Source: Thiothrix subterranea (GTDB taxonomy: Bacteria; Pseudomonadota; Gammaproteobacteria; Thiotrichales; Thiotrichaceae). From it: 64,000 nucleotides of DNA. Shown here one piece after another: positions 15,331 to 26,210 of the stretch. The notes beneath the pieces are model-generated. The model was not told the origin of the DNA. It was given only the letters and a program-made list of their open reading frames with translations, and did no database searches. The number at the start of each line of letters is the position of its first letter. The stretch's first letter is position 1. A program made the translations under genes and the position numbers. The stretch is from the NCBI RefSeq assembly GCF_016772315.1, contig NZ_CP053482.1, forward strand, positions 2,909,501-2,973,500, read 5' to 3'.

Positions 15331-16959
15331 TTAGCGATGATGCGCAAACACCAAGCGGAAACAGCTTCCACCGGACGCTAACGCAACATAGTCCAAGGTT
15401 GCGCCATTGGTCAAGCACAGTTCGCGTGACATGAATAAACCCAAGCCTGTGCCTTGGGTGCTGGTGGTGAAAAACGGTTCAAATAGGCGTTGGCGTTGCG
15501 CTTCGGTCATGCCGCGCCCGTTATCCATCACATTGAGCATAATGTCGCGGGTATGCGTCGGGTTGCCGCCGTGAATGTCGATTTGTAAATACTTGGGGTC
15601 ATCGTGTGCGTATTTGTAGGCGTTGCTGCACAAATTCCAAATGATTTGGTGCAAGTGCGCCGGGTCAAATTCAATCACGGTGTCCGCCGGTTCGATGAAT
15701 AAGTTCATCTGATCAATGCGCAATTTGTTTTGCAGCAGAAAATCTTTGCGGAATTCGTGTAACCACAATTTGAGCGCGAGGCGTTCGCGGTTGGGCGTTT
15801 TTTTGCGGGAGAGGTTGAGCACGCTTTCGATGGTCAGATTCATGCGGCGGGCATTGGATTGGATGATTTGCAGCAAACGTACATCGGCTTTATCCAGATT
15901 TTGGGATTCGCTCATGAGTTGCGCGGCGTGGCTGATTGCGCCTAAAGGATTGCGGATTTCATGCGCAATACTGGCGGTGAGCTGACCGAGAGAGGCGAGT
16001 TTGGCGCTTTGCAATTTTTCGCGTTGTTCGGTGGTGTCTTCCAGATTGATCATGGTAGCGCGGCGCGATTGATTCCCCAGTTGGGAAAACCGCGCCCGCA
16101 TTTCGGTGGTGTTTTGATGGCGCACATCAAAGCTGGCAATACGCGGGCAAATGGTGTGCAGCCAATGTTGCAGATGATGATCGAGTTCCGGGGCGAATTG
16201 CTGCAAAGGTTTACTGCGCCAGTTGCCGGGTTGCCCTAGCATGTCCCACGCGGATTCGTTCATGTGGCGGATTGCGCCGGAGCCTTCCACCACCACAATG
16301 CCGGATTCGAGTTTGTCGAGAATCGACTGGTTGAGTTGCGAGAGGTTAGCAAGATCAACGCCGCGCCGTTGAGCTAATGACGCGACTGCGCTGGCTTTGC
16401 GAATCCAGCGATTGCTGGCGAGGCTGATCAACAGGATGAACAAGGCAATCAAGCCGCTGTGCATGACGCCGCTGGTGTCGGATTCATTTTGACTTTGCAG
16501 CCAGATTTGCATGGCGACCAATGCGATGCCTGTCAACGTCGCCAATAGCAGCGATACATGACCGGGGTTGCCAAGGTGAGGAATCAGGACGGGGATCAGC
16601 AATAAAATGCCAAAGCCCGCACCAATGCCACCGCTGGAATACAACAAGCCTAGCAAGATGGCAATGTCGAGGATGACAAACAGCACGGTTTGCACCGGCA
16701 AATCCGGCCATTGAAAATACGAAGCGAGATTGCTGAAAACGGCCACTAGCAGATAAGTGCCAGTGAGCCAAACAAAGAGGCCGGGGTCATGTTGCCCCAA
16801 TTTGACATTGCTGTAATCCAGCACCAACGAGACTAATAATGCACCCGCCAGTGTAAAGCGGTAGACATGGTAGAGGCGTAGTAAATTCCAAGGGTCTTCG
16901 TGTAAAAAGACCGGGATTAGCTTTTCGTCAAGTGTTGTTGCGCGTGTTCCAGGCTGCAA
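15331..16959 (-). CDS. pilS: Sensor histidine kinase PilS
   Basis: Membrane sensor kinase of the PilSR pair, which monitors pilin levels in the inner membrane in Pseudomonas. The 542 residues have six hydrophobic segments in the first 185, a PAS-like segment (about 205-305), then the phospho-acceptor H333 in ASIAHEIRNPLG. The ATP-binding domain follows, with N-box NLCSNAYKYAHD, DNGRGM and GTGLGLFMSRELC. The start at 16959 overlaps the preceding small gene by 43 bases; a later start would cut the N-terminal region before the first membrane segment. It lies immediately upstream of pilR. Confidence 0.95.
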   Translation of the reverse strand: MQPGTRATTLDEKLIPVFLHEDPWNLLRLYHVYRFTLAGALLVSLVLDYSNVKLGQHDPGLFVWLTGTYLLVAVFSNLASYFQWPDLPVQTVLFVILDIAILLGLLYSSGGIGAGFGILLLIPVLIPHLGNPGHVSLLLATLTGIALVAMQIWLQSQNESDTSGVMHSGLIALFILLISLASNRWIRKASAVASLAQRRGVDLANLSQLNQSILDKLESGIVVVEGSGAIRHMNESAWDMLGQPGNWRSKPLQQFAPELDHHLQHWLHTICPRIASFDVRHQNTTEMRARFSQLGNQSRRATMINLEDTTEQREKLQSAKLASLGQLTASIAHEIRNPLGAISHAAQLMSESQNLDKADVRLLQIIQSNARRMNLTIESVLNLSRKKTPNRERLALKLWLHEFRKDFLLQNKLRIDQMNLFIEPADTVIEFDPAHLHQIIWNLCSNAYKYAHDDPKYLQIDIHGGNPTHTRDIMLNVMDNGRGMTEAQRQRLFEPFFTTSTQGTGLGLFMSRELCLTNGATLDYVALASGGSCFRLVFAHHR

Positions 16960-17159
16960 AAGTGTTTCCCCCCTTGGGAAATCGCTTCAGGCGCCGGGAC
17001 ATGCAGGCCGCAGTGTTCGCAGCGTACCATGCGGGTATTTGTTGTGATTTTCCCGGACGATTGTTGGTGTTGTTGTTTCAGGCTTTGCCTACGTTGCCAA
17101 GATTTTAACAGAAGGAAACCGACTACCAGCAAAACAAGGATAAAAATAATGCGGGACAT
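16917..17159 (-). CDS. Small membrane protein with Cys/His zinc-ribbon (PP0621 family)
   Basis: An 80-residue protein with one N-terminal membrane segment (RIIFILVLLVVGFLLL). A cytoplasmic part follows with VRCEHCGLHVPAPEA and HFCSLEHAQQH, a CxxC...C/H arrangement likely to bind zinc. It matches the PP0621-like family usually found just upstream of pilS in gammaproteobacteria. Function is not established. It overlaps pilS by 43 bases, so the two are probably co-expressed. Confidence 0.85.
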   Translation of the reverse strand: MSRIIFILVLLVVGFLLLKSWQRRQSLKQQHQQSSGKITTNTRMVRCEHCGLHVPAPEAISQGGKHFCSLEHAQQHLTKS

Positions 17160-17221
17160 GATGTGTTACAGCCTTTTCAGGTATAGTCTTTGACTTAACT
17201 ACCTTAACGTTTTATGACACC

Positions 17222-19224
<2,003 letters not shown>

Positions 19225-19274
19225 ATAACCTGCCGCGTCGTCTGGAGCTGATCGAGGGTTCACAGACGCAATGC

Positions 19275-20801
19275 TTGCAGCGGGTGCAATGCTTGCTGCC
19301 TGCGGAAGGCGAGGTGTTTTGGCTGACAGGGAATGCGATCAAGAAAGCGCATACCCTATTGGGGCAAGAGTGTGATGCGCTGGTGTTTGATGCGCATAGT
19401 GGCTTTGATGTGAATGCGTTTGCGGCGGTCAGTGGCACGTTGCGCGGTGGCGGGACGTTGTTTTTGTTGATACCGCCGTTGGATGCGTGGGCGGCTTTTC
19501 CTGACCCCGATTATCGGCGGTTTATTCCTTATCCTTATCAACCGGAAGACGTGCAGGGGCGGTTTTTGCAGCGCTTGGTGCGGTTGTTGGATGGAAAAGA
19601 GGGCGAATGCCATTCGCCCCTACAAAGACCCTCCCTTGTAGGGGCGAATGGCGTTCGCCCTCTTCAATGCAAGCAATCAATAGCCATACAAACCATCGTC
19701 CATTCCATTTCCCCAGTGGTATTAACGGCGGATCGAGGGCGCGGCAAATCGGCTGCGTTGGGCATGGCTGCCAGCCAGTTGATGGCGGCAGGCAAAAAGG
19801 TGTTGCTTACCTCACCTTCCCGCGCCACCGTCGCAACTGTTTTCAAACACGCGGAAAATCCCCCTCCATTTTTTGCACCTGATGACCTGCTGCAAACCTT
19901 GCCACAAGGCGATGTGTTGTTGGTGGATGAGGCAGCGGCGATTCCTGTGCCGCTGTTGTTGAAAATGCTGGAACATTACCCGTGTTGCGTGTTTTCCACT
20001 ACCTTGCACGGGTATGAGGGGAGCGGACGTGGGTTTGCATTGCGTTTTCAGAAAGAATTGGAGGCGCGTGTTGCGGGTTGGCAAGCAGTGCGGTTACACA
20101 CGCCGATCCGTTGGGCGGAAAACGACCCACTGGAGTGCTTCATCAATCGGGCGCTATTGCTGGATGCGGATGTGGAAGCGGGCGTATGCAATACGCCCCT
20201 ACATCCTTTTTACCGTCAATTAAACCGAGACGAACTTGCCCACAACGAACCCTTACTCCGCCAACTGTTCGGCCTACTCATCACCGCCCACTACCAAACG
20301 CGCCCTTCCGATCTGCGCCAGATGTTGGATGCACCCGACATTTCCATCCATATCCTCGAACAGCAAGGCGTAATCTTGGCAGTCGCCTTACTGTCCCGCG
20401 AAGGTGGTTTTGATGCGGAATTGACCGCCGCGATTCACGCCGGAACGCGCCGCCCCCACGGACACCCCATCCCGCAAACCCTCACTTTTCACGCGAAAAT
20501 CCCCGGTGCGGCAACCTTGATTTGTGAACGAGTGATGCGGATTGCAGTGCATCCTGACTGGCAAAATCACGGTCTGGGTGCGCACTTGCTGGAACATCTG
20601 TTAGGATTCGCCACCCACAGCGGGGCAGATTACATGGGGGTCAGTTACGCCATGACTCCGCCATTGCTGCGCTTTTGGGAACGTGCCGGATTTGTATTGG
20701 CACGGGTCGGGTTTCGCAAAGATACCGCCAGCGGCAGCCGTTCGGTGGTGCAAGTGAAAGCCTTGAGTGCGGCGGCAGCGTTATTGTTCAAAGGGTTATG
20801 A
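19275..20801 (+). CDS. tmcA: tRNA(Met) cytidine acetyltransferase TmcA (short form)
   Basis: Acetylates the wobble cytidine (ac4C34) of elongator tRNA-Met using acetyl-CoA and ATP. Visible parts: the N-terminal DUF1726-like region (DALVFDAHSGFDVNAFAAVSG), the helicase-type ATPase with TADRGRGKSAALG and LLVDEAAAIP, and a GNAT domain (RIAVHPDWQNHGLGAHLL). At 508 residues it lacks most of the C-terminal tRNA-binding tail of the 671-residue E. coli enzyme. The start is unclear: the frame is open back to about 19203 but offers only CTG, TTG or ATA, and TTG at 19275 has no good ribosome-binding site. Two palindromic repeats are inserted in frame. Confidence 0.88.
   Translation: MQRVQCLLPAEGEVFWLTGNAIKKAHTLLGQECDALVFDAHSGFDVNAFAAVSGTLRGGGTLFLLIPPLDAWAAFPDPDYRRFIPYPYQPEDVQGRFLQRLVRLLDGKEGECHSPLQRPSLVGANGVRPLQCKQSIAIQTIVHSISPVVLTADRGRGKSAALGMAASQLMAAGKKVLLTSPSRATVATVFKHAENPPPFFAPDDLLQTLPQGDVLLVDEAAAIPVPLLLKMLEHYPCCVFSTTLHGYEGSGRGFALRFQKELEARVAGWQAVRLHTPIRWAENDPLECFINRALLLDADVEAGVCNTPLHPFYRQLNRDELAHNEPLLRQLFGLLITAHYQTRPSDLRQMLDAPDISIHILEQQGVILAVALLSREGGFDAELTAAIHAGTRRPHGHPIPQTLTFHAKIPGAATLICERVMRIAVHPDWQNHGLGAHLLEHLLGFATHSGADYMGVSYAMTPPLLRFWERAGFVLARVGFRKDTASGSRSVVQVKALSAAAALLFKGL
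19601..19660. repeat. Inverted pair of GGGCGAATG-type palindromes in tmcA (exactly 60 bp)
   Basis: Two 24-bp units, GGGCGAATGCCATTCGCCCC-TACA (19601-19624) and TGTA-GGGGCGAATGGCGTTCGCCC (19637-19660), face each other across 12 bases. Each is itself a hairpin. The 60 bp add 20 codons between the N-terminal and ATPase regions without breaking the frame. Confidence 0.85.
20180..20203. repeat. Third palindromic unit in tmcA
   Basis: GGGCGTATGCAATACGCCCC-TACA. It is the same unit as at 19601 but with paired changes in both arms (A to T left, T to A right) that keep the hairpin. It is translated as AGVCNTPLH. Only a single unit is present here, 24 bp or 8 codons. Confidence 0.8.
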
Positions 20802-21877
20802 GCGTGGAAAAAGTTTTAGTGAGTGGGCAGCGGTTTCTTGCCCTCGATGCCTTGCGCGGTTTGGCGGCATTGTGGGTGGTGTATTTTCATGTCTACGGTG
20901 GCTTGGGTTATCTGGCGGTGGATTTCTTTTTGGTGTTGAGCGGTTTTATCCTCGCGCACCGTTATTTGTACCGTGACAAGCCCACTAGCGCGGCGGTGTT
21001 TATTAGCCATCGGATTGCGCGTTTGTATCCGTTGCATCTTTACACGCTGTTTGTGTTTGTGTTGGTGCATTGGTTGATGTATTGGACAATGCCGGGCTTT
21101 CCTGATGGTGCATTGTTTACGTTTGTGCAGCATTTGACCCTGACGCATAACATTGGTCTGAGTCCACAGGGGTTGACCTGGAATTATCCTAGCTGGTCGG
21201 TATCGGTGGAGTTTTGGGTCAATATTCTGTTTATTTTTCTGATTTCTCGTAACACCTCCAGTGGCCTGTTATTTTTATTGAGCACGTTTGGTCTGGTGAG
21301 TTTGTTGAAGTTGCACGGTAATTTGAATGCGCAGGCGGAGACATACCTCAGTATTATTAATGCGGGGATGTTGCGGGGAATGGCATCGTTTTTATTGGGT
21401 ATTTTGGCTTACCGGGTGTACCTGTTTTACCGCGAGGATTGGCGAGTAGCACGGTATGCGGTTTGGTTGGAAGGGGCTTGTGTATTGGCGGTCGTCGGCA
21501 TTCTCTGGAGTCGCACTGGGGATTCAGTGGGGATGGATGTTTTCGTGCCGTATCTGGCGCTGTTGATGGTAGCCATTTTCGCGTTTGAGCAGGGATGGTT
21601 GTCGCGTGGTTTGCGTAAACTGGCTTATTTGGGAGAGATTTCGTATTCGGTTTACCTGAATCATTTGGTCGTCCTCATGATTTTTCGGCACTTCGCTTTG
21701 CAACACGGTTGGGATAAGCCAATGATTTTGAGCTTAACGTTGGTGACAGTGTTGGTGTATTCGCACTTTACCCACCGTTATTTGGAAATCCCGTTGGGTA
21801 AGCGTTTGCGCTGGGGGTTGGAAGGGTTGATTTCCAAACCCCCAGCACCGGTATCAGTGCACCGTCCACTCGACTAA
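20798..21877 (+). CDS. Acyltransferase family 3 membrane protein (OafA-like)
   Basis: Polytopic inner-membrane O-acyltransferase that modifies sugars of surface glycans or related acceptors. The 359 residues begin [20 protein letters not shown]. The family markers are [21 protein letters not shown] (conserved Arg and His), a second-helix [10 protein letters not shown], and about ten hydrophobic segments. No fused SGNH domain. The ATG overlaps the tmcA stop (ATGA), so translation is coupled to tmcA. The 3' end overlaps the convergent uppP by 24 bases. The specific acceptor cannot be inferred. Confidence 0.88.
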   Translation: MSVEKVLVSGQRFLALDALRGLAALWVVYFHVYGGLGYLAVDFFLVLSGFILAHRYLYRDKPTSAAVFISHRIARLYPLHLYTLFVFVLVHWLMYWTMPGFPDGALFTFVQHLTLTHNIGLSPQGLTWNYPSWSVSVEFWVNILFIFLISRNTSSGLLFLLSTFGLVSLLKLHGNLNAQAETYLSIINAGMLRGMASFLLGILAYRVYLFYREDWRVARYAVWLEGACVLAVVGILWSRTGDSVGMDVFVPYLALLMVAIFAFEQGWLSRGLRKLAYLGEISYSVYLNHLVVLMIFRHFALQHGWDKPMILSLTLVTVLVYSHFTHRYLEIPLGKRLRWGLEGLISKPPAPVSVHRPLD

Positions 21878-22681
21878 GCCGGTGTACGCGGTGATCAAGA
21901 CAATGACCCCGAACGCAATTCGATACCACGCAAACACGGTGAAGTCGTGGTGGCTGACGTAGCGAATTAACGCCCGTACCGCGATCATGGCACTGATGAA
22001 GGAAAAGATGAAGCCGACAATCCATGCCCCGATGTCATCAAAACTCAGCAAATCGCGTGCTTTATACATGGTGTATATGGACGCGATGCCTAACGTGGGT
22101 ACGGCAAGGAAAAAGGAAAATTCTGCCGCCGCCTGACGCGATAGCCCAAAAAACAAGCCGCCGATAATGGTTGCCCCCGAACGTGACGTACCCGGAATCA
22201 AGGCTACCGCTTGCGCCAATCCTAATTTAAGGGCATCCAATGGCTTGATGTCATCAACGGTGGCAATGGTGACGGTATGTTGACGTTTTTCAGCCCACAA
22301 AATCACAAATGCGCCCAAAATGAAGGCAATGGCAACCGGTACGGGTTTAAACAAGTGCTCTTTAATCACATCACCAAACAGCAAGCCCAGAATCGCCAAG
22401 GGTAAAAAGGCAATCGCCAGATTAATAATCAAACGGTTAGCAAGCGGATCACGCCCCAAACCGGCAAACGTGCTGACAAAGCGAATGCGGTATTCCCACA
22501 CCACCGCCAGAATTGCGCCTAATTGAATCGCAACTTCAAACACGCCGCGTTTGTCGTGATCCATAAAGTTCATCAAGTCACCCGCGAGAATCAGGTGTCC
22601 GGTGCTGGAAACAGGCAAAAACTCGGTTGCGCCTTCCACTAGCCCCATGACAGCGGCTTTCAGCAGTAAAATAAAATCCAT
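21854..22681 (-). CDS. uppP: Undecaprenyl-diphosphatase UppP (BacA)
   Basis: Dephosphorylates undecaprenyl pyrophosphate so the lipid carrier can be reused for peptidoglycan, O-antigen and exopolysaccharide synthesis; confers bacitracin resistance when abundant. The 275 residues have the two signature motifs [15 protein letters not shown] (about 16-30) and [10 protein letters not shown] (about 160-170) and eight hydrophobic segments. Length is standard. It supplies carrier lipid for the polysaccharide cluster at 51-60 kb, although it is not in that operon. Confidence 0.97.
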   Translation of the reverse strand: MDFILLLKAAVMGLVEGATEFLPVSSTGHLILAGDLMNFMDHDKRGVFEVAIQLGAILAVVWEYRIRFVSTFAGLGRDPLANRLIINLAIAFLPLAILGLLFGDVIKEHLFKPVPVAIAFILGAFVILWAEKRQHTVTIATVDDIKPLDALKLGLAQAVALIPGTSRSGATIIGGLFFGLSRQAAAEFSFFLAVPTLGIASIYTMYKARDLLSFDDIGAWIVGFIFSFISAMIAVRALIRYVSHHDFTVFAWYRIAFGVIVLITAYTGLVEWTVH

Positions 22682-22713
22682 AAATGTCCTTTGGTGTGTA
22701 TTTAGTCGTGAGA

Positions 22714-23940
22714 TTATAAGCGATGTTGCTGGCTACCCAATCGAAAACCTTGCAGTTCTGGCGTAAACCCCCGACTAAATGCCATGACCTTGAAACGTTC
22801 GCCCATTTCGGCGGGCAGGCTTAAGGTACGTACTTGTTGGGCGAGGTGGTATTGCTTAGCGGGGTTGGCTTCCAGCGCTTGCATGAATACAGCTTCCAAG
22901 CCGCTATTGGCGAGGAACATCGCTTGGGTGGTGTAGCCTGCCAATTCCAAACCCGCGTCCAGCCCCGCATTTGCCACCGCAGTGAAGTCGACGCTGGCGG
23001 TAATGTCTTGCAAACCGGGGTAAATCAGTGGGTTGGCGTGTACACGGTGTTGGTAATGGCAAAGCAACGTGCCTGCGGTGCGTTCCGGGCGGTAATAATC
23101 AGCGTGTTCGTAACCGTAGTCGATTAGCAGCAAGACGCCAGCGGCGAGGGTATCTGCCATGCTGCGCATCCAAGCGGGCAGGGCGGGGTTGAATTCGGAG
23201 GTGTAGGAAGAACCCCTCACCCCCAGCCCCTCTCCCTCAAGGGGCGAGGGGAGTAAGAGTTTTTGCACCGCACTAGGTAATTTTTCTCTTAGCCCCTCTC
23301 CCCTTGAGGGAGAGGGGTTGGGGTGAGGGGTAAAGGCGAAGCCTTGATCTGCGATGGTTACATCAACAGGAAACGGCACTCCATTTGTGACGGTAAACAG
23401 TTCCACTGGCATCGCATCCAGCACCTCGTTGCCGACGATCACGCCGCGCAGTGGAGTTGCAGGCAAACGATCCAACCATTCCACCCGCGCCAGCAAGTGC
23501 GGCACGTGTTGTTGCAAGGTTTGGCGTTGGCGGTCGCGTAATTCGGGGCTGAGATCCAGTATCAGGTAATGGTCAGGCAAGCAGCCGATGTTTTCCAAAT
23601 GTGCCAGCATATCCGCCGCCATAATGCCGCTACCCGCACCCAATTCTAGTATGTCGCCGCCGCCAAGTTCGGTCAGCACTTGCGCACATTGGTTGGCAAG
23701 GCATTGCGAGAACAGCGGGGAAATTTCCGGTGCGGTGATGAAATCGCCAGTCTTACCGATTTTGTGCAAACCTGCCACGTAGTAGCCCAAGCCCGGTTCG
23801 TAGAGCGCCATTTGCATGAAATCGTGGAAGGAAATGCTGCCACCGTTGCGTTCAATGGCGGCGCGGATGCGTTGGGCGAGTTGTTCGCTGTGGGCTAATG
23901 CCTCGGCGGAAGGTGTGGGTAATGTGTCGGTAAAGCGCAT
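22714..23940 (-). CDS. MidA/NDUFAF7-like SAM-dependent methyltransferase (DUF185)
   Basis: Class I methyltransferase of the MidA family; the mitochondrial member NDUFAF7 methylates an arginine of complex I, and bacterial roles are poorly defined. The 408 residues show [37 protein letters not shown], the SAM motif [16 protein letters not shown] and [11 protein letters not shown]. Between about residues 204 and 243 lies a repeat-derived stretch ([12 protein letters not shown] and [13 protein letters not shown]) encoded by two facing copies of a GC-rich element. This lengthens the protein relative to relatives. It is divergent from the SDR gene. Confidence 0.85.
   Translation of the reverse strand: MRFTDTLPTPSAEALAHSEQLAQRIRAAIERNGGSISFHDFMQMALYEPGLGYYVAGLHKIGKTGDFITAPEISPLFSQCLANQCAQVLTELGGGDILELGAGSGIMAADMLAHLENIGCLPDHYLILDLSPELRDRQRQTLQQHVPHLLARVEWLDRLPATPLRGVIVGNEVLDAMPVELFTVTNGVPFPVDVTIADQGFAFTPHPNPSPSRGEGLREKLPSAVQKLLLPSPLEGEGLGVRGSSYTSEFNPALPAWMRSMADTLAAGVLLLIDYGYEHADYYRPERTAGTLLCHYQHRVHANPLIYPGLQDITASVDFTAVANAGLDAGLELAGYTTQAMFLANSGLEAVFMQALEANPAKQYHLAQQVRTLSLPAEMGERFKVMAFSRGFTPELQGFRLGSQQHRL
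23213..23330. repeat. Inverted pair of GC-rich repeats in the MidA-like gene
   Basis: Units at 23213-23251 and 23293-23330 are near-perfect inverted copies of a 38-39 bp element, separated by 41 bases of unrelated sequence. The whole 118 bp is read through in the coding frame. The second unit differs by two bases from the single copy in pilR at 14082. Confidence 0.85.
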
Positions 23941-23987
23941 GTCAGGTTATGATGGTGGAAAACATAAAGCTTAACAGAAGGTATGGC

Positions 23988-24731
23988 ATGGCGACATTAC
24001 AAGGTAAAGTAGCACTACTCACAGGCGCAGCCCGGCGCATCGGTGCGGAGATTGCCCGCACGCTCCACAGCGCAGGTGCAACCGTCGTCATCCACTACCG
24101 CAATTCCGCCGCTGATGCCGAACAACTGCAAGCCGAATTAAACGCGCAACGCAAAAACGCCTGCTTTTTAGTGCGCGGTGATTTACTTGACATCGCCAGC
24201 ATCCCCAACTTAATCACGCAAACTCTTGAACAAGCGGGCAGATTAGATATTTTGGTAAACAACGCCTCATCGTTTTACCCCACCCCCTTAGCTACCGTGA
24301 CCGAACAACAGTTTGATGACCTGATCGGCACCAATCTGAAAGCGCCGCTCTTCATGGCACAAGCCGCCGCGCCGCATTTACAAGCCAATCACGGCTGCAT
24401 AATCAATATGGTCGATATTCACGGAATGCGCCCCTTACAAGGTTACGCCGCCTATTGCACTGCCAAAGCCGGTTTGTTGATGTTAACCCAAGTGCTGGCA
24501 CGCGAATTAGGGCCGAATGTGCGGGTGAATGGCATTGCCCCTGGCGCGATCTTGTGGCCGGAAATGCCCGCTAATCACGCCATGCACGCCGAAATTCTGG
24601 CAAAAACGGCCTTGAAACGTGAAGGCAGCCCCGCTGATATTGCCAAAACTGTGCTATTTCTGGTGCGCGATGCGGATTACATTACCGGGCAAATCATCCC
24701 CGTCGATGGAGGGCGCTTGCTCAACCATTAG
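23988..24731 (+). CDS. Pteridine reductase-like short-chain dehydrogenase (FolM/PTR1 type)
   Basis: NADPH-dependent SDR. The 247 residues start at the ATG at 23988, with AGAAGG a few bases upstream. The cofactor motif is TGAARRIGAEIA, the TGxxxRxG form typical of pteridine reductases. The active site is in GYAAYCTAKAG (YxxxK), with NNAS and the catalytic loop NMVDIHGMRP; the C-terminus has DYITGQIIPVDGG. Likely reaction: reduction of dihydromonapterin or dihydrofolate. A generic oxidoreductase role cannot be excluded. It is divergent from the MidA-like gene and convergent with rfaH. Confidence 0.82.
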   Translation: MATLQGKVALLTGAARRIGAEIARTLHSAGATVVIHYRNSAADAEQLQAELNAQRKNACFLVRGDLLDIASIPNLITQTLEQAGRLDILVNNASSFYPTPLATVTEQQFDDLIGTNLKAPLFMAQAAAPHLQANHGCIINMVDIHGMRPLQGYAAYCTAKAGLLMLTQVLARELGPNVRVNGIAPGAILWPEMPANHAMHAEILAKTALKREGSPADIAKTVLFLVRDADYITGQIIPVDGGRLLNH

Positions 24732-24739
24732 CACTGTAC

Positions 24740-25255
24740 TCAGGCGGCGTACAAATGCCCCGGATTCAATTTCAATTTGGTGGGTTTGTGGAGAATTTCC
24801 AGCAATACCATGACCCGTTCTTCACCATCATATTGTTGGAAAATTGCTTCCAAGCCCCGGAAAGGGCCTTCGGTAATGATGACTTTATCGCCGGTATGGT
24901 AGCGATCAAGGTCAATGGAACGTTCGCCGAATAACGCTTCCTGCTCTTTCAAGCCGATAATGAGTTCGTCTGGCACACAGGCTGGTTCTAATCCAAAACG
25001 TACAAAGTTGCTGATGCCGGTGGTGGAGCGAATCGGTGCCCAATTGTCATTCACGCCTTTATCCAGGTGGATGAACATATAACGCGGGAACAGTGATTCG
25101 ATTTTGGTGATGGCTTTACCCCGCTGGGTGCGCAAGCGTTTCGCCAGTGGGCGGTAAACGTCGTAACCTTGATTGCGCAGATGAAATTCTGCCACTTCAT
25201 CCTTGTGCGGTCTGCTCGTCAGCAAAAACCAGTTTCTAGCTGTGTTGACACTCAT
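24740..25255 (-). CDS. rfaH: Transcription antiterminator RfaH
   Basis: Specialised NusG paralogue that loads onto RNA polymerase at ops sites and promotes elongation and translation of long operons for surface polysaccharides, pili and toxins. The 171 residues have the NusG N-terminal domain (NWFLLTSRPHKDEVAEFHLR, SLFPRYMFIHLD) and a KOW-containing C-terminal domain (GDKVIITEGPFRGLEAIF). RGKAITKIESLFPRYMF and the overall length fit RfaH rather than NusG. Its likely clients here are the exopolysaccharide and surface-protein operons, but I found no clear ops element. Confidence 0.88.
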   Translation of the reverse strand: MSVNTARNWFLLTSRPHKDEVAEFHLRNQGYDVYRPLAKRLRTQRGKAITKIESLFPRYMFIHLDKGVNDNWAPIRSTTGISNFVRFGLEPACVPDELIIGLKEQEALFGERSIDLDRYHTGDKVIITEGPFRGLEAIFQQYDGEERVMVLLEILHKPTKLKLNPGHLYAA

Positions 25256-25390
25256 ATCTGATACCTTTAGTAAGCCCGACTAAACCTTTCGTCAACGCTA
25301 CACTTGCTAAATCCCCAAGATTCACAAGTATCTTCACGTTACATTCTTTTGAGTCTATTCGATATACTGTTAAGTTCAACCCCTATTGCA

Positions 25391-25405
25391 ATAGAAAATT
25401 TCTAT
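25391..25405. promoter_or_regulatory. 15-bp palindrome upstream of the gld operon
   Basis: ATAGAAA-A-TTTCTAT, a perfect 7-bp inverted repeat in the 199-base divergent gap between rfaH and the gldA-like gene, 50 bases before the latter. It could be an operator. I recognise no specific regulator. Confidence 0.3.
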
Positions 25406-25454
25406 CAATCTCGCAATGTTATTAATGAAAGCTGAATAGACAAGGGCAAGTTAC

Positions 25455-26210
25455 ATGGTAAATCATCAAGATAGGTTGATTAGTGCAGTAGGATTATCAC
25501 GCTACTACAGCGAGCACTGCGCCGTAAATAATTTGGAAGTTGTCTTGGACAAAGGCGAGGTATTGGGCTTGCTGGGGCCAAATGGTGCGGGAAAATCGAC
25601 CACTATGCAAATGTTGACCGGCAATCTCGCCCCCAGCACGGGTGAAATTAAGATCAATGGCATCGACTTATTGGATGAGCCACGCCAAGCCAAGCAGCAA
25701 CTCGGCTATTTGCCGGAGCAGCCGCCGGTGTACCGCGATTTGACGGTGAGCGAATACCTGCATTATTGCGCCCGTTTGCGTAACGTACCCGCCGCGCAGT
25801 GTCGCAAGGCAGTGGATTACGCCAGTGAGCGTTGTGGTTTGCAAGCAGTTAATAAGCGGCTGATTGGCAACCTTTCCAAGGGGTTTCGGCAGCGGGTGGG
25901 AATTGCACAGGCCATTTTGCATAACCCAGCGGTGGTGATTTTGGATGAACCGACGGTGGGTTTGGACCCGATTCAAATTCGCGAAATTCGCAGTTTGATC
26001 CGTGAATTGGGTAAGGATCACGGGATTATTTTATCGACCCACATTTTGCCGGAAGTGCAGGCGGTGTGTGATCGGGTGCAAATTCTTAATCGAGGCAAAA
26101 CGGTGTTTAACGGTACGTTGGATGGGGTGGAATCCTTGGAAAAAGTGTTTTTCGACCTGATTTTCCGCGAAGAAGCCCTGAGTGATACGCAGCAGGAGGT
26201 GGCAGCATGA
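25455..26210 (+). CDS. ABC transporter ATP-binding protein (GldA-like)
   Basis: ATPase subunit of an ABC-2 exporter. The 251 residues contain Walker A GPNGAGKST (about 40-48), the signature LSKGFRQRVGIAQ, Walker B VVILDEPTVGLDP and the H-loop ILSTHILPEV. It resembles GldA, encoded with GldF and GldG in gliding Bacteroidetes and widely in gammaproteobacteria with no proven link to gliding. It is first in a four-gene operon: its stop overlaps the start of the permease gene by 4 bases. The substrate is unknown. Confidence 0.9.
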   Translation: MVNHQDRLISAVGLSRYYSEHCAVNNLEVVLDKGEVLGLLGPNGAGKSTTMQMLTGNLAPSTGEIKINGIDLLDEPRQAKQQLGYLPEQPPVYRDLTVSEYLHYCARLRNVPAAQCRKAVDYASERCGLQAVNKRLIGNLSKGFRQRVGIAQAILHNPAVVILDEPTVGLDPIQIREIRSLIRELGKDHGIILSTHILPEVQAVCDRVQILNRGKTVFNGTLDGVESLEKVFFDLIFREEALSDTQQEVAA

